Shown here one piece after another: positions 1 to 10,674 of a stretch of 64,000 bases of DNA. The stretch is taken from NCBI GenBank assembly GCA_037176885.1, contig JAWWNJ010000075.1, forward strand, positions 1,178,001 to 1,242,000. Reading direction: 5' to 3'. A program made the translations under genes and the position numbers. The DNA comes from Favolaschia claudopus (Eukaryota > Basidiomycota > Agaricomycetes > Agaricales > Mycenaceae). The notes under the pieces were generated by a model. The model was not told where the DNA came from. It saw only the letters and a list, made by a program, of their open reading frames with translations, and ran no database searches. The number at the start of each line of letters is the position of its first letter. Position 1 is the stretch's first letter.

Positions 1-525
1 CGATATGATCGATGATTTCTGAGATGATTTCTGGGTTGTGGTTGAAATTAACTCGAATTCAGCGCCTGGATCCATGCAGGCAAATTTATGGAAAGCGACC
101 TAAAGCCGACAGAATGGACAATGTATCAAACCTGTCTTCCCCGTACTAATCTCTGTCCGAGACCGACGGTATCTTTCAATGTTGAAATTGGAACATCGCA
201 AAGCAGCCTCAACAACGAAGGAGCATAATCCAATTTCAAGCTCCTCAGTGCACCCGACTTCTCTAAAAATATTTACTCTGCCGAGCAATAATAATGCTAG
301 AGCAAGGATCTCATCGGATGGAATTCAAGTCACCCGGATCGTTATTCGGACGATAAAATAAGACTTATTAGAGTGATCTATCTCTGAATGCTCAGTATCG
401 GATTCCCGGCACTCACCCCCAGGAGGCGCTTTTGAGACACCCCGATGAAATGGTGAAACAGCGGTTTTGAGTATTCATATAAAACTCAAGGAATTCCTTG
501 AACCTCGTTGCTAAAATTATTTTGA

Positions 526-945
526 ATACTGTTTCCGAGTCAAAGAACAGGAATCCGGGCATTTGCTGTAACGTTGAACTCCACCACTGATGGAAACTCC
601 TCTGTGCGATTAATGTTCCAGAGCGTTTATCAACACACTCCCGCTCCCAGCACCGGTGCCGCCCTTAACACATGTGTCTATTTCGCCAACGGCGGCTCCG
701 CCAAGTCCATCAGCTACTCGGGCATCCCCAAAGGCGACAAAGGGGAATTCTACAAGTCCGGCGGGCAAACTGATAAATGCAAAGGCAGTCCCGCCGTCGT
801 GACTGGTAGCGGCTCTGGTTGCGCGACGGCGCCTGCTGGGTAAGTGCTGGTTCTTTTGTACAACTGTGCGCTATGAACTTTGCTCAATCGAATGCGGATC
901 GGTTACAGGTTTAACCTCGAGAGCTTCAAATACGTGAAAGCTTGA
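526..945 (+). CDS. 3' part of a small unknown protein gene
   Basis: An open stretch runs from about 526 into an exon that ends at 839, followed by a good donor (GTAAGT at 840) and an acceptor at 908. The last exon, 909-945, joins in phase 2 and ends with TGA. The visible C-terminal part is about 105 residues, rich in Gly, Ser and Thr, with three cysteines, and ends in NLESFKYVKA. No ATG suits the start; an acceptor-like CAG at 548-550 suggests that at least one more exon lies upstream, but I could not place it. The composition resembles small secreted proteins of basidiomycetes, but no signal peptide is visible and I do not recognise the family. It may be a truncated remnant. Confidence 0.4.
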
Positions 946-1830
946 GGCCGAAGCCTAGACCTGCATGGAGCTGGCCAGAGAATCTACTAGAAACTAACTA
1001 ATTTGTCGATGTATACATTGAAATAGTCATATGTCCGTTGTTCAACTTACAGTTGTGTCATGCTTCACAAACTAGAACGCATCACACGGAGTGTGCCGGT
1101 TTCCTCCTCGCCCGAAGTCCGCCCAATATTCCTTTCGTCTTGGAATTAGGTTCTACGGGGCAAGAAGGTACTTACTATCTCAGTTACGTTGGCACTTGAC
1201 TGTAACACCAAGAAGCTCTACTTATTACCAACGCCATCCATCAGTCTGTAATTGCGGATGTATTCGAATCTCATTGGAGTATTCTATATCAAGCTGTTGG
1301 GTGTTCGTCAGCGAGTTGGTGAGTCTAAAGCAAGCAAGAACCAGAACATATACGTTCCGGCTGCCCCGAGCTCTTACAGGGAAAGTCTCTGAGAAGACGC
1401 ACTGTAGAATTTTGTTAGTTCCAGTTTCAATCAAGTTCCCTGACAAATACAGAGCAAATTGTTCTGCAATCTGGTGTATCGGCAGCTCGATCAGAGAGGC
1501 TTCGATTCCCGCATCCGTGGAATTGAAGGCCTCGAAAGTTGAACGAAACTGACATTCAACTTGAACGCGGCGATCACTCGGCACGCGTTAATCACGTGGG
1601 ATCTTTCGACATTTTGCCGTTTCACCTTGACCACCACCATCCGGCGTCGTCGTCTTTTTATTTACTTCGATGCCGCCACGAACATCCGGAGGAAAGGGCG
1701 CTCGCACATTCTATCTCGTTAGAGCTGATCACAGCCCACGTTTCTTGTGCGTTATCACCCCAAACTTTTTGCTCCAAACCGTCGTGAATCGAATTGTAAA
1801 ATAATTGCCAGGCCCTTGCAAGATTCCACG
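946..1830. other. gene-free stretch
   Basis: About 0.9 kb with only short overlapping open frames on both strands and no convincing splice-joined product. It contains the presumed promoter of the F-box gene that starts at 1831. Nothing else is supported. Confidence 0.5.
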
Positions 1831-3450
1831 ATGCGCACCGCAGCTAGCCTTCGAAACGAAGAAACACGAGTCGTAATTGATGCACAGATAGATAATCTTC
1901 GCCAGCAAATCCAAAACATGCAGGAACGCATTGCGGTTCTCGGTGCCGAACGGAATTCGGTTGTACCCATCGCTTCCCTCCCCCCGGAACTTCTCATTCG
2001 GATCTTTGGGCTAGTGGCTCAGACAAACTTCTCCTTCGTCCGGGTTCCAGCTCTCATCGATCTCATGCTGGTATGCCGGCATTGGAAGGATCTGGCTAGC
2101 GCAGCGCACACCCTCTGGAACGACATCACCATTGCAGGCAAAAATTCGGAACGATACTTCAAGGAACATCTCAGGTTCACCGGGACGGCACCGTTGACGA
2201 TTAAAATCTTCGAATTCGATGCACCATATTTCATACCTTGTCTGTTCGACAACGCCGCCCGTCTCAAATCACTGGCGTTATCCACCATCACCGACACGAA
2301 ATATCTGTTTCAGTTCATGCGACGGATGCCGTCCTACGAGTTCCCTGTTCTCGAATCACTTGCGCTCAATATCAATTTGGACCCTTCTTCGTTTCCCCAG
2401 GTTGTGCCACGAAATGCCTGCCTTCCTGGCAAGTTACTTGACGGGCATCACCTGCCGCGCCTCGCCGAACTTTCGCTCTGGTGTGTCGGCGTTCCGCTCG
2501 AATCCCTTCCTCCCCTCCGTTCTCTAGACCTTCGAGGTAGCCAAGCTGTCGCGGGCACGCGCCACTCGATTCACGCCATCCTCACATACCTACAATCATG
2601 CCCAGAGCTACACACCCTGCGGCTAAGTCGCGCTATCGCCGGCCGGGGCGTAGACGATCTCCCCACCGTCTCCCTCCCCAAGCTCGAGCTCTTACACATC
2701 CAATCCCTCGTCTACGACTTCGAAGACCTCCTCACCCACCTCACCTTCCCCCCAACCGCGCGTCTCGAACTCTTCACAGATGGCATCGAAACCGGCACCG
2801 ACATCCGCAACATGCTCGTCCCCATCCGCCGTCACGCGCGTGCACCGGCTGCCCCTGTCGCTCTCGCAATCTCACTCCGTGTCCCCCCCGCCACCGAGGA
2901 GAGTCAGCATTTCTGTATCGCAACCTACCCTGATGCCGAGCCCATCATTTCGCTCGACCAAAAACCCCTCCTCTTACTCAACTCTCATCCCTCCAACGCC
3001 CGCGATCTGCGCCTTGTCATGACGAAGGTGTTGAAAGCGCTCCCCACGGACTCCATAACCCATCTCGACGCACACGGAGCCAATCTACCGCGCGTTTCCT
3101 GGAGACTCGCACTCGCACTCCTCCCTTCGTTGGAGGAGGTCGGGTTGCGCGTGGAGGATGCTGGGACTCAGTTCCTCTCGGGGGCTCTCTCCTCGGCGGG
3201 GAATCCGGTTAGCCGCGTTGTGATCTACTCTCTGGTGGATGAAGGTGATTACGAGGAAACGACTACGCCGTTTCTTTCTGCATTGATGCGCTTGGTGCAT
3301 ACGTATGATCATGACGGGACACAGCTAGACCGCCTTGACATCCGGGATCGTTCTGATGGGATGCGTCTCACAGACACGCAAATCGCTGCGCTTCGGAGGC
3401 GTGTTGGGGAATTCATTTTGAATGGCGACTCGACCGAGGAAGATATGTAG
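1831..3450 (+). CDS. F-box protein, mushroom type
   Basis: Intronless gene of 539 residues. A coiled-coil-like N-terminus (about residues 10-40, heptad-like with many Gln and Leu) is followed by an F-box-like segment (about residues 48-95) with the motif PIASLPPELLIRIFGLV. The rest has the irregular leucine pattern of the leucine-rich repeats seen in the large F-box families of Agaricomycetes. F-box proteins bind Skp1 and select targets for SCF ubiquitin ligases; the target here is unknown. The ATG at 1831 was chosen because the frame upstream contains only a GTG, and because coiled coil plus F-box is the usual N-terminal order in this family. The gene appears intact. It stands next to a second, transposon-broken F-box gene on the other strand. 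Confidence 0.85.
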   Translation: MRTAASLRNEETRVVIDAQIDNLRQQIQNMQERIAVLGAERNSVVPIASLPPELLIRIFGLVAQTNFSFVRVPALIDLMLVCRHWKDLASAAHTLWNDITIAGKNSERYFKEHLRFTGTAPLTIKIFEFDAPYFIPCLFDNAARLKSLALSTITDTKYLFQFMRRMPSYEFPVLESLALNINLDPSSFPQVVPRNACLPGKLLDGHHLPRLAELSLWCVGVPLESLPPLRSLDLRGSQAVAGTRHSIHAILTYLQSCPELHTLRLSRAIAGRGVDDLPTVSLPKLELLHIQSLVYDFEDLLTHLTFPPTARLELFTDGIETGTDIRNMLVPIRRHARAPAAPVALAISLRVPPATEESQHFCIATYPDAEPIISLDQKPLLLLNSHPSNARDLRLVMTKVLKALPTDSITHLDAHGANLPRVSWRLALALLPSLEEVGLRVEDAGTQFLSGALSSAGNPVSRVVIYSLVDEGDYEETTTPFLSALMRLVHTYDHDGTQLDRLDIRDRSDGMRLTDTQIAALRRRVGEFILNGDSTEEDM

Positions 3451-4350
3451 ATTGGGTATCCCACGATTCATCTCGGTTCAACGTGATCGTTGTAATTGCA
3501 GTCAGTTGTAGAATATAAACAGCGTGTTTCCTGTAGCTACAACCAACTGTGCTCTCCAACGCTTGCTTCTCTGCATTGCTTGAAAACTCGAATCCATACC
3601 TACATATCGTGGGCAGCGGGAATATGTCAATCAACCTAGCATCCCGCTGAATTCGATGCTAACATGCTACGCTCGTCTTCGCGTATAGAGGTATACGTAT
3701 GGGCGATATACTGTGCAAAAAGTATTTTCAGGTTAGTTCCGATTTTTCGTGAAAATTTGATCAACTTCACCTGGTTGCAACTTCAGTTTTTGTGCAACTT
3801 GAGCTGCTGCAACTGCAACAACTAGTTGGTGCAACTTCACTGCAGAACAACTTCATGCAATCAAGGTGCACCTTCGAATGGACTGGTGGCAAGTTTCTTT
3901 GAACCACTTTGCCGATCACCCGGCTCTAGTGATGAATGATCCGCGACAGCGCCCGTCAGTCATTTGGTTGGAATTAATGTGACTTACCTCCAGCCATTAT
4001 GAGAGCTCGAAGCAAAGATAAGCTGGCTTAACTTCTCTGAGACCTCGTTAGTACCCTGTACCCCGCCCTATTCAATGATTTTAATTCTTTCTTATTGATC
4101 AGAGTCGGTTTTCTCATTGTCCGGAAGTAAATCATGATCTCAACTATGATCCGGAGCGGCAGAGGGAACAACATTTTCACTAAGACGAAAGCTGCAGCAT
4201 AGAAGATGGAAGATGGACCCGAAACAATACAAGTTGTGTACCCGTCAAGGTTGACGACGGCTGAGATGTTGCACTTCGAAGTTGCTCCTTTGAAAGTTGC
4301 ATCTCGCCAAAGTTGCCGCAAAGCCCAAAGTTGACCCGAAATGTTCCTAT
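3451..4350. other. gene-free stretch between two F-box genes
   Basis: About 0.9 kb between convergent F-box genes. A Gln/Leu-like low-complexity patch of CAACTT/GCAACT words lies at about 3775-3870 (repeated GCAACTT, TGCAACT). No gene is supported. Confidence 0.5.
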
Positions 4351-4484
4351 TTATGCAAGATGTCGACGAAAACTTTTTGCACAGTATGTCTGCCATATAT
4401 ACGCGCTCAACAGGGACTGAGTATTCGTCCATGCTGAACTATGGCCATTTTCTTGCGATGTGACGATCGACAAGGACGGAAATA

Positions 4485-4996
4485 CTGTACAGTTTCGGTC
4501 AATTCTCCTGGCCTGTGACCTGTGACATCGCAATTCGAACTTCGATATTCGTAAATGCTTGGACCGGCGCGTGACACGGAAAAAAATTCGTAAATTCATA
4601 TATTCTGGCGGGGAAACATAGCGGGAAATAACCGTGTACGCGCAGCAGGTACGCACCTCTATTTTTTTGCACTCTGTCACAGATTTGGTTGAGATTTCAG
4701 CGATGACTCGGAGCGCAAAACGCGCTATTTTCTTGCCCAGATGAGTGCCGAGAACACTCAATCACATCAAGTCTGCCCTTTTTGGAGACGGCACACACAG
4801 CCGATGCCAAAATCAAGGCGCGGCACGACCAGGGCCGCACCGGAAGAATTTTTTGACTTTTCGGCGCCTTTTGGCAAAATTTGTGACTGATTTTCGGTAT
4901 TCGTAAGAACCCTAGGTGACCCGTGACAGGTACGAAAATTTTCGTAAATTTTGGGGCCTGTGACGCGTGACATACGAATTGAGCGAAACTATACAG
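4485..4996. mobile_element. mariner-like MITE, 512 bp, TA target duplication
   Basis: The ends form imperfect inverted repeats of about 22 bp: CTGTACAGTTTCGGTCAATT at the left and, read from the other strand, CTGTATAGTTTCGCTCAATT at the right (2 mismatches). The element is flanked by TA at 4483-4484 and 4997-4998, as in Tc1/mariner insertions. There is no transposase inside; the interior has repeated CGTAAATTT and GTGACnnGTGACA words. It lies within the C-terminal coding part of the F-box gene on the minus strand. Confidence 0.8.
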
Positions 4997-6472
4997 TATG
5001 GAGGAAATAAAAGCCGCAACTTCATGCGCGGAGGCTATTGGCGAATGTGAGACGTCCCATGTTTTGAGGACTGTCTGGATGGTTCTGGGAAGCCGCGCAT
5101 TGCTATTCAGCGGAGCCGCGCTGGCATCGAGAGAAATTTTTATGTAGCGCAGGTCGGGACAACAGCGAGAAAGCGGGAGTAGACACATGATACAGGCGTA
5201 CGATGCGCTTTCTGTGTCCAGGGGATCTGTGCCCCCGATAGAAAGACTCTGTAAGCTCGGCCAGGATTGACCCAACCCTTCGAAAAATCTATCATCGAGG
5301 GCAGGATCGAAAGGGAAGCTGAGATCAACGAGGCGAAGATGATTTAAGGCTAGCAAAGGCTGTATCGCATTCCCCGTGATTTTTTTTACGGCGTTCGGTG
5401 GTAATTCACCAAAGCTCAGGGAGATGGAAGTCAGCTGTGCGAGCGTCTGTCCGATGGCAATTCTCAGGCAAAGCATCTTGATATTTGCTTGTCGAGACGT
5501 TTGGACTGTTTGTATGGACAACGTTTCGAGGGGAGCCATCGGCACCAGTCCAACGAACCGAAGAGCAACATCGGTGGTCGGCGCGCTGAACGACAAATAG
5601 CGAAGTGCCGTGAATTCCTCAGGGCCATCCTTCATAGGATTATGATCCAGCTGAGGTACTGTCGGCGAAGCCATCGAATTTATCTGCAGCGTTTGCAGGG
5701 ACTTGAGATCCAAGAGACGGCGGAAAATAGTTTCGGTCATGTTTCTCCATGCTGCGATGTAAAGGCTCCGGAGTCGCGGCAAGGACAGGATGAAACCTGA
5801 AATCCATTCGTTGGCATCGTTAGGGACTACCCCAATTCGCAGAATGCTCAAGTCGGGACATTGAGCCGCAATTGAAGGCAATGCCATCAGTCGACGAACA
5901 GGCCCACTAGGCGATCGAATGTGAAGTTTGGTCACCGTACGTCCGACCAGCGAAGGGATGAAAGGGAAGAAAGGGGACCCTGTTTCGCATAATACTTTGT
6001 GGACGTTTGGCAAAAGAACACCCTGCCTGCCCCAAATACTCAATGTCTCGAGAACGGACTCGTGAAGCACCCCTCCTCGAGTGCTTATGAGGATCCTGAC
6101 TCTCTTGGCATAGAAGAAAAGCCTATCCCGAGCCCTCTGGTTGACTGGTGATTGAATAATCTTCATGAGAATCCAGATAAGCTGTACAGAACTTGACGGG
6201 GATGATCGTGCACGTACGACTTCAAACTTATGAGATGAAATCCAGGTATGGGTTGGGAGACATTTCAGCAGATGTTCCAGTCCAGACTGCTTCTCCCAGA
6301 GCAAATCCAACGCCGGCTCGAGAAACTGGCGGCATACCAAGGCGAGACGAGACAAGCAGATCAAGCAAGCCCCTGGCGCGACTTTAGAGGCTCCAGCTTC
6401 GGCTTGGTCTGCCCTCTGGAGATGATCATGTTCCCGAAGCTCCTCGAAAATCGCTCGAGTCAATTCCGCGAC

Positions 6473-6974
6473 TAGTGTTTCTCCGGCTTTGGCCTCAGGC
6501 CAAAAAGCCCTGGCTTTTTGGCTTTGGTACCAAGGCCAAAGCCAAGCCAAACTTTTGGCTTTTGACGGCTTTTGGCCCGGCTCGAAGATATCGCAAGCCA
6601 AAGCCAAGCCAAAAAGCCATGGCTTTGTGGACCCCCCCAAGGACCGCCCTGGGGAGCCAGTGTGGACTGATTTTCCAAGCGGTGTATGCTCGATACAGAA
6701 GAAGGGTACTCACAACTGAGTATGGTGGGTGTTCTGAAGGTCAGAGAAGCTTCTACGCCGTATTGATACCACTTTTAGAGCGACTTATCATTTTTTTCAA
6801 CCCACAGAAAGCAGTCGGAAGCAGCAGCCGAAAGCCATGGCTTAAGCCAAAGCCAGGCCGGGCCAAGCCAAAGCCGTGGGGTTTGGCCAGGCCTGGGGTT
6901 TGAGGAAGCCAAAGCCACCTCAAAGCGGGCCAAAGCCCCGGCTTTCAGGCCAAGCCAAGGCCGGAAAAACACTA
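6473..6974. mobile_element. hAT-like MITE, 502 bp, 8-bp target duplication
   Basis: The ends are TAGTGTTTCTCCGG on the left and, on the other strand, TAGTGTTTTTCCGG on the right. They are flanked by a perfect 8-bp direct repeat TCCGCGAC (6465-6472 and 6975-6982). TIRs beginning TAGTG with an 8-bp duplication fit the hAT superfamily. The inside is filled near both ends with degenerate GCCAAAGCC/GGCTTTGGC words in both orientations (6480-6625 and 6825-6965). No transposase is present. The element is inserted just after the start codon of the F-box gene. Confidence 0.85.
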
Positions 6975-7078
6975 TCCGCGACGAGCCAGCAGTCGTGCAT
7001 GATGGAGGACGATAAGAGCGCAATGGTGTGCCTCGTGTAGCAGATTGCCACGGTCACAGAACTCGTGTAGATTCTATT

Positions 7079-7868
7079 CACACCGCGGGAGCGCGCAAAA
7101 AAGGCTCCCCACAGTTAGATTTTAATTTCAGATATTACGGTACAAAAAAAACTCCGAATATAGTGCTTTGATATCAAAGATAAAAGGCACCCTGAAAGTT
7201 CCCCCAATTAGTCCTAAAATTAGGTGCAAAACAGACTTCATCATTTTTGAGATCAAAAGGTGCGACTTAAGCGGCCCATTTTCGCGCAACTTACACCGGA
7301 TATCAGGGCGCCTGATTTTCCCTTTTTTATCACAGATAATAAAGAGCTGTTTTCGAACCTGTTTTTGAGCCTGATTATTGCATATAACGAGCTACCTATT
7401 GCGGCATTGGGTCACAAGATATGGCAAATATCAGGCCCACTTTTACTTAGCCTTGATGTTTGCCATATTGGGGCGCAAGATAACGCAAATATCAGGCCCA
7501 CTTTTACTTAGCCTGATATTTGCCATATCTTGTGACCCAATGCCGCAATAGGTAGCTCGTTATATGCAATAATCAGGCTCAAAAACAGGTTCGAAAACAG
7601 CTCTTTATTATCTGTGATAAAAAAGGGAAAATCAGGCGCCCTGATATCCGGTGTAAGTTGCGCGAAAATGGGCCGCTTAAGTCGCACCTTTTGATCTCAA
7701 AAATGATGAAGTCTGTTTTGCACCTAATTTTAGGACTAATTGGGGGAACTTTCAGGGTGCCTTTTATCTTTGATATCAAAGCACTATATTCGGAGTTTTT
7801 TTTGTACCGTAATATCTGAAATTAAAATCTAACTGTGGGGAGCCTTTTTTGCGCGCTCCCGCGGTGTG
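7079..7868. mobile_element. perfect 790-bp palindromic (foldback) element
   Basis: Two 358-bp arms (7079-7436 and 7511-7868) are inverted copies with no mismatch or indel that I could find. They surround a 74-bp spacer that itself contains a degenerate inner copy of the arm tips. The ends read CACACCGCGGGAGCG. The flanks are ATT (7076-7078) and ATT (7869-7871), a possible 3-bp target duplication. Each arm encodes the same meaningless 66-residue open frame on opposite strands. No transposase is present. It lies 79 bp upstream of the start of the broken F-box gene. Confidence 0.8.
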
Positions 7869-7963
7869 ATTATTGGAAATAGAACAAAGACACGGCTCCG
7901 CTTCGCTCCGGCACCCGGGCACGAAAATCGAACGTAAATTGCGGCAAAGATCAGCGGGGCATT

Positions 7964-8680
7964 TCACTCACTGCTAACGGTGATACCTTGGCCCTGGCAA
8001 ATGATACCAGTGGAACAATCCCCACAGGCTACTCTGTAATAGTTCGGAAGTGCACTACAGATCTGTGACAGGTCGACCGCTGGGAGCAAATCAACGATGA
8101 AAGCGTCTCTTGGAAAGCGTATTCCGTTGACAAAATCAATGTGGTATTCAATTGCGATGAAGGCAGAGATATCTCTGTATTCAGATTCGGAAACTGAAAC
8201 ATACCATGTAGGCAGTCGGAAAACATCGCATTGAACTGGCTCAAGTCGTGTTGAGACAGTCATGGTCAAATTAATGACATTGAGCTTAAGCATTTGGGAA
8301 GGGACTCCGGCGATCCCAGTCATTTGGTTTGAAGTTGGATATAGGACGGGACTTGCTAGTGGCTCGATCCTGAGGAATTTCAAGGAGATCATATCGCGTT
8401 AGAGCTGGTACATACGGCCAGATTCGGGTCGTATTACGCGTAGCGAAGCGGAGCATCGAACAACCTGGAGCACTGAAATTATTGTGATTTGAGAGGACCA
8501 TTTAACGCGAAACTGACAAAGTTTTGAACTTGTAGCGTCGCCTTCGAAACCGAACGAGAAAGTAAGAAGTGTTAAAGACGACCGGTTGGATATGACAGAG
8601 GCTGCCAGCGACTTACAAGTTACATCTGTGATTTCCACAGCGGATTTAGATAACTTTGCCCGTTGAGTTCTGAGAGGCAT
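7964..8680 (-). CDS. unknown protein, doubtful gene
   Basis: Two minus-strand open frames, 8680-8399 and 8392-7964, follow each other and together suggest a protein of about 230 residues rich in beta-strand-like patterns, with several cysteines near the C-terminus (ACGDCSTGIIC). A good-looking intron (donor GTATGT at 8415, branch CTAAC, acceptor CAG at 8370) lies between them, but the reading phases do not close across it, so the true exon structure is unresolved or the gene is broken. I do not recognise a family. Confidence 0.25.
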
Positions 8681-8686
8681 TGACAC

Positions 8687-9357
8687 CGGAATCGTTGGGG
8701 TCAGAGTTAGAATTTCTTACGAATTCAAAGATAATTTACCATGGCAAGTATGGCGCTTCATATAAGAGCGGTTGGTGGGTTGCTTGGAGCCACATCGTTA
8801 AAGAGCAGTTAATGAGGTCAAGATCGCCCGCGAATTTCTCGAGAGCTACGTACCAGCTGAGAGGGTATTTCACCATGACTTCCAAACCCATTCTGGCTTT
8901 CCCACAGGAACCACAGGAAGTCAAACTCTCGAAGAAAAAAAATTGCGACACGCGACATCCCGATTCCCCAGGTGACTCGAGACAGCAAGGTAGACTTCTC
9001 TCCGTGCTCTCAAGAGATACTGGTAAGTGGCTGATAGTTGTGAGAAGAGAGCTATTCGATCATAATACGGGGCAGATTTGGGGCAGATCGTGAACGTCCC
9101 ACATCGCTGCATCCTGAGGAAATCCAAAGGAAATCAAGAAGGAAATCCGAAAGAGACAACGAGTGTTGTCACATTTGTCACAATATGTGATCGTTATCGG
9201 GTAGCGTGCCGTCTCCCACGGTTCGGAAAACGCCGACAGAGGCATAAGTCCAAACGCGAAGCATCGATCTCATACTAAGTATGAGGGCTCGAATGCAAAA
9301 AAATGGCTCTACAATTTGCCGTGCACTTCCTCCCAGAATCTGCAGAGGAATAGTACT
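8687..9357. other. gene-free stretch
   Basis: Only short overlapping frames; no splice-joined product and no repeat is recognised between the doubtful gene at 7964-8680 and the TIR element at 9358. Confidence 0.4.
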
Positions 9358-9946
9358 GGGTGACTTCCCGCAAGCCTAGATACTTTTTCGCGAATATTTG
9401 AGGGGTGCCAACGATGCCGGCATCGGTTCTTTGATGGCGTGAAGATAATTCTACTCTATTCCCTCGGCCTTTTTGCCGACTAGATTAATAGAATCCAACA
9501 CTAATCCAACTAAGGTTATCAGTAAATTCTCCCATGGGGCGCCAGCCTGCTGCCTCGATCAAACACGTCCCCTACGCGTCTTGCACGCGACTCAACGCGT
9601 CTTGACGCGTATTTCACGACGTTCGTTGATCGAAATCTTTTCCTGAGATGTCTGGCACAGCGGCCGCTGCGGGGGAGGATGCCGAGGATGACTCGGCAAA
9701 ATGCCGGTGACGAAACCAACGGAGGAAAGGCAGAGGCCTTCCAAATCTGTTTATTCAAGTAGCTTAGAATCTGAACAGGGGGTCCCGACCCCCTGTTCAG
9801 ATTTATCATCTGGCAAGGTTTGGTAGAGGGTAAAAGTGCGAAAGTCCAGATCCAAGCCCGATGGGGTCCTGATGGAAGCCTCGGCATCTCCGCCGGATAG
9901 TCGAAAATAATGTAGAAAAAGTGTCTGGGCTTACGGGAAGTCACCC
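9358..9946. mobile_element. TIR element of 589 bp with possible 3-bp target duplication
   Basis: The terminal inverted repeats begin GGGTGACTTCCCG at both ends and match at 29 of the first 32 positions. They are flanked by ACT (9355-9357 and 9947-9949). There is no coding capacity for a transposase. An internal 17-bp perfect hairpin (about 9768-9803, AATCTGAACAGGGGGTC stem with a 2-nt loop) lies off centre, and a patch of repeated ACGCGT-like words lies at about 9573-9625. Three-base duplications occur in the PIF/Harbinger and CACTA groups; the family is not assigned. Confidence 0.6.
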
Positions 9947-9949
9947 ACT

Positions 9950-10674
9950 CATTATCTCGCGGAATTTGTTTAGAATTAGTTATTCGACCCAATGAATAAG
10001 TACTTACCATTTGTTTTCGTGACGGTGGAAGGCCGTTCCAAGGGAGTTCTGCGCGGATTGAGTTAGCAGTGCTGGTGAAAAGTTCTGCTGTAACAACCTT
10101 TGAACAGCGTTAAATCAAATTAAAACTCTGTAAATAATTTAATTCCGGATGCCAACATTCGTTGGACGATGCAGAGAGCCCGTCGGCGGAGTGGCCCATG
10201 GGTAAGACGGAGTGCGCTGATCCGGCGGCACAAACATAAAACGGCACGACAAGTCCCTGATCTTTTTGTTTCGGCCAGTCAAAGCGAAGTCTCGGCCCTC
10301 CCTCTCGCCGACGCGCTGAGAAAAGAATCAACGAATTTGCGACGGGTCGAACACACCCACCCTCTATTCCCACAACCCTTGAACTACATTCCACGCATTT
10401 CATTCAACTTTCCTTCCCAATTGAACCATTTCATGGAGACCGGTGCGAATTCGGCCATGTGATCGGGTTTTCCGCAGCCCAGCCTAGCCCAGCGAATGTA
10501 TTGATTCGATTGTAAAGCTGTCAACGAAACCGACTGCGCTGATCTCGATGACTCACTGTGTATCATCGTGCCTCGCGCTTCAGGCACCAAGAGGATTTCA
10601 TAAAGTCGCGAGATCTTGACGCGCGCCTTCCAGACTTCTTCCCGGTTTCACTCCCCCACCCGCCAACGACCGCC
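9950..10674. other. gene-free stretch
   Basis: Short frames only. It includes the promoter of the small membrane-protein gene at 10675, with a pyrimidine-rich run (CACTCCCCCACCCG) just before the start. No other feature is supported. Confidence 0.4.

Larger units (their letters stand above)
4351..7000 (-). pseudogene. F-box/LRR protein gene broken by two transposon insertions
   Basis: The minus-strand frame encodes an F-box protein with LRR-like C-terminal repeats. The start ATG (7000) begins MHDCWLVAELTRAIFEEL, the usual opening of this mushroom family. Two elements interrupt it: a hAT-like MITE (6473-6974) after the first 26 nt, and a mariner-like MITE (4485-4996) near the C-terminus. If both are removed, leaving one copy of each target duplication (8 bp and TA), the remaining sequence is 1,626 nt: exactly 542 codons with no stop until TAA at 4351, so the gene was intact before the insertions. 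As it stands, the second insertion replaces the last ~45 residues with element-derived sequence, and the first separates the start codon from the body. Expression of a truncated protein from an internal start cannot be excluded. Confidence 0.85.

Noticed and set aside
7168..7779. Two identical 66-residue open frames on opposite strands
   Set aside because: They are mirror copies created by the perfect palindrome and show no protein-like conservation signal.
8415..8416. Intron joining the two minus-strand frames at 7964-8680
   Set aside because: The splice signals look good, but the phase gives an early stop, so no spliced product is claimed.
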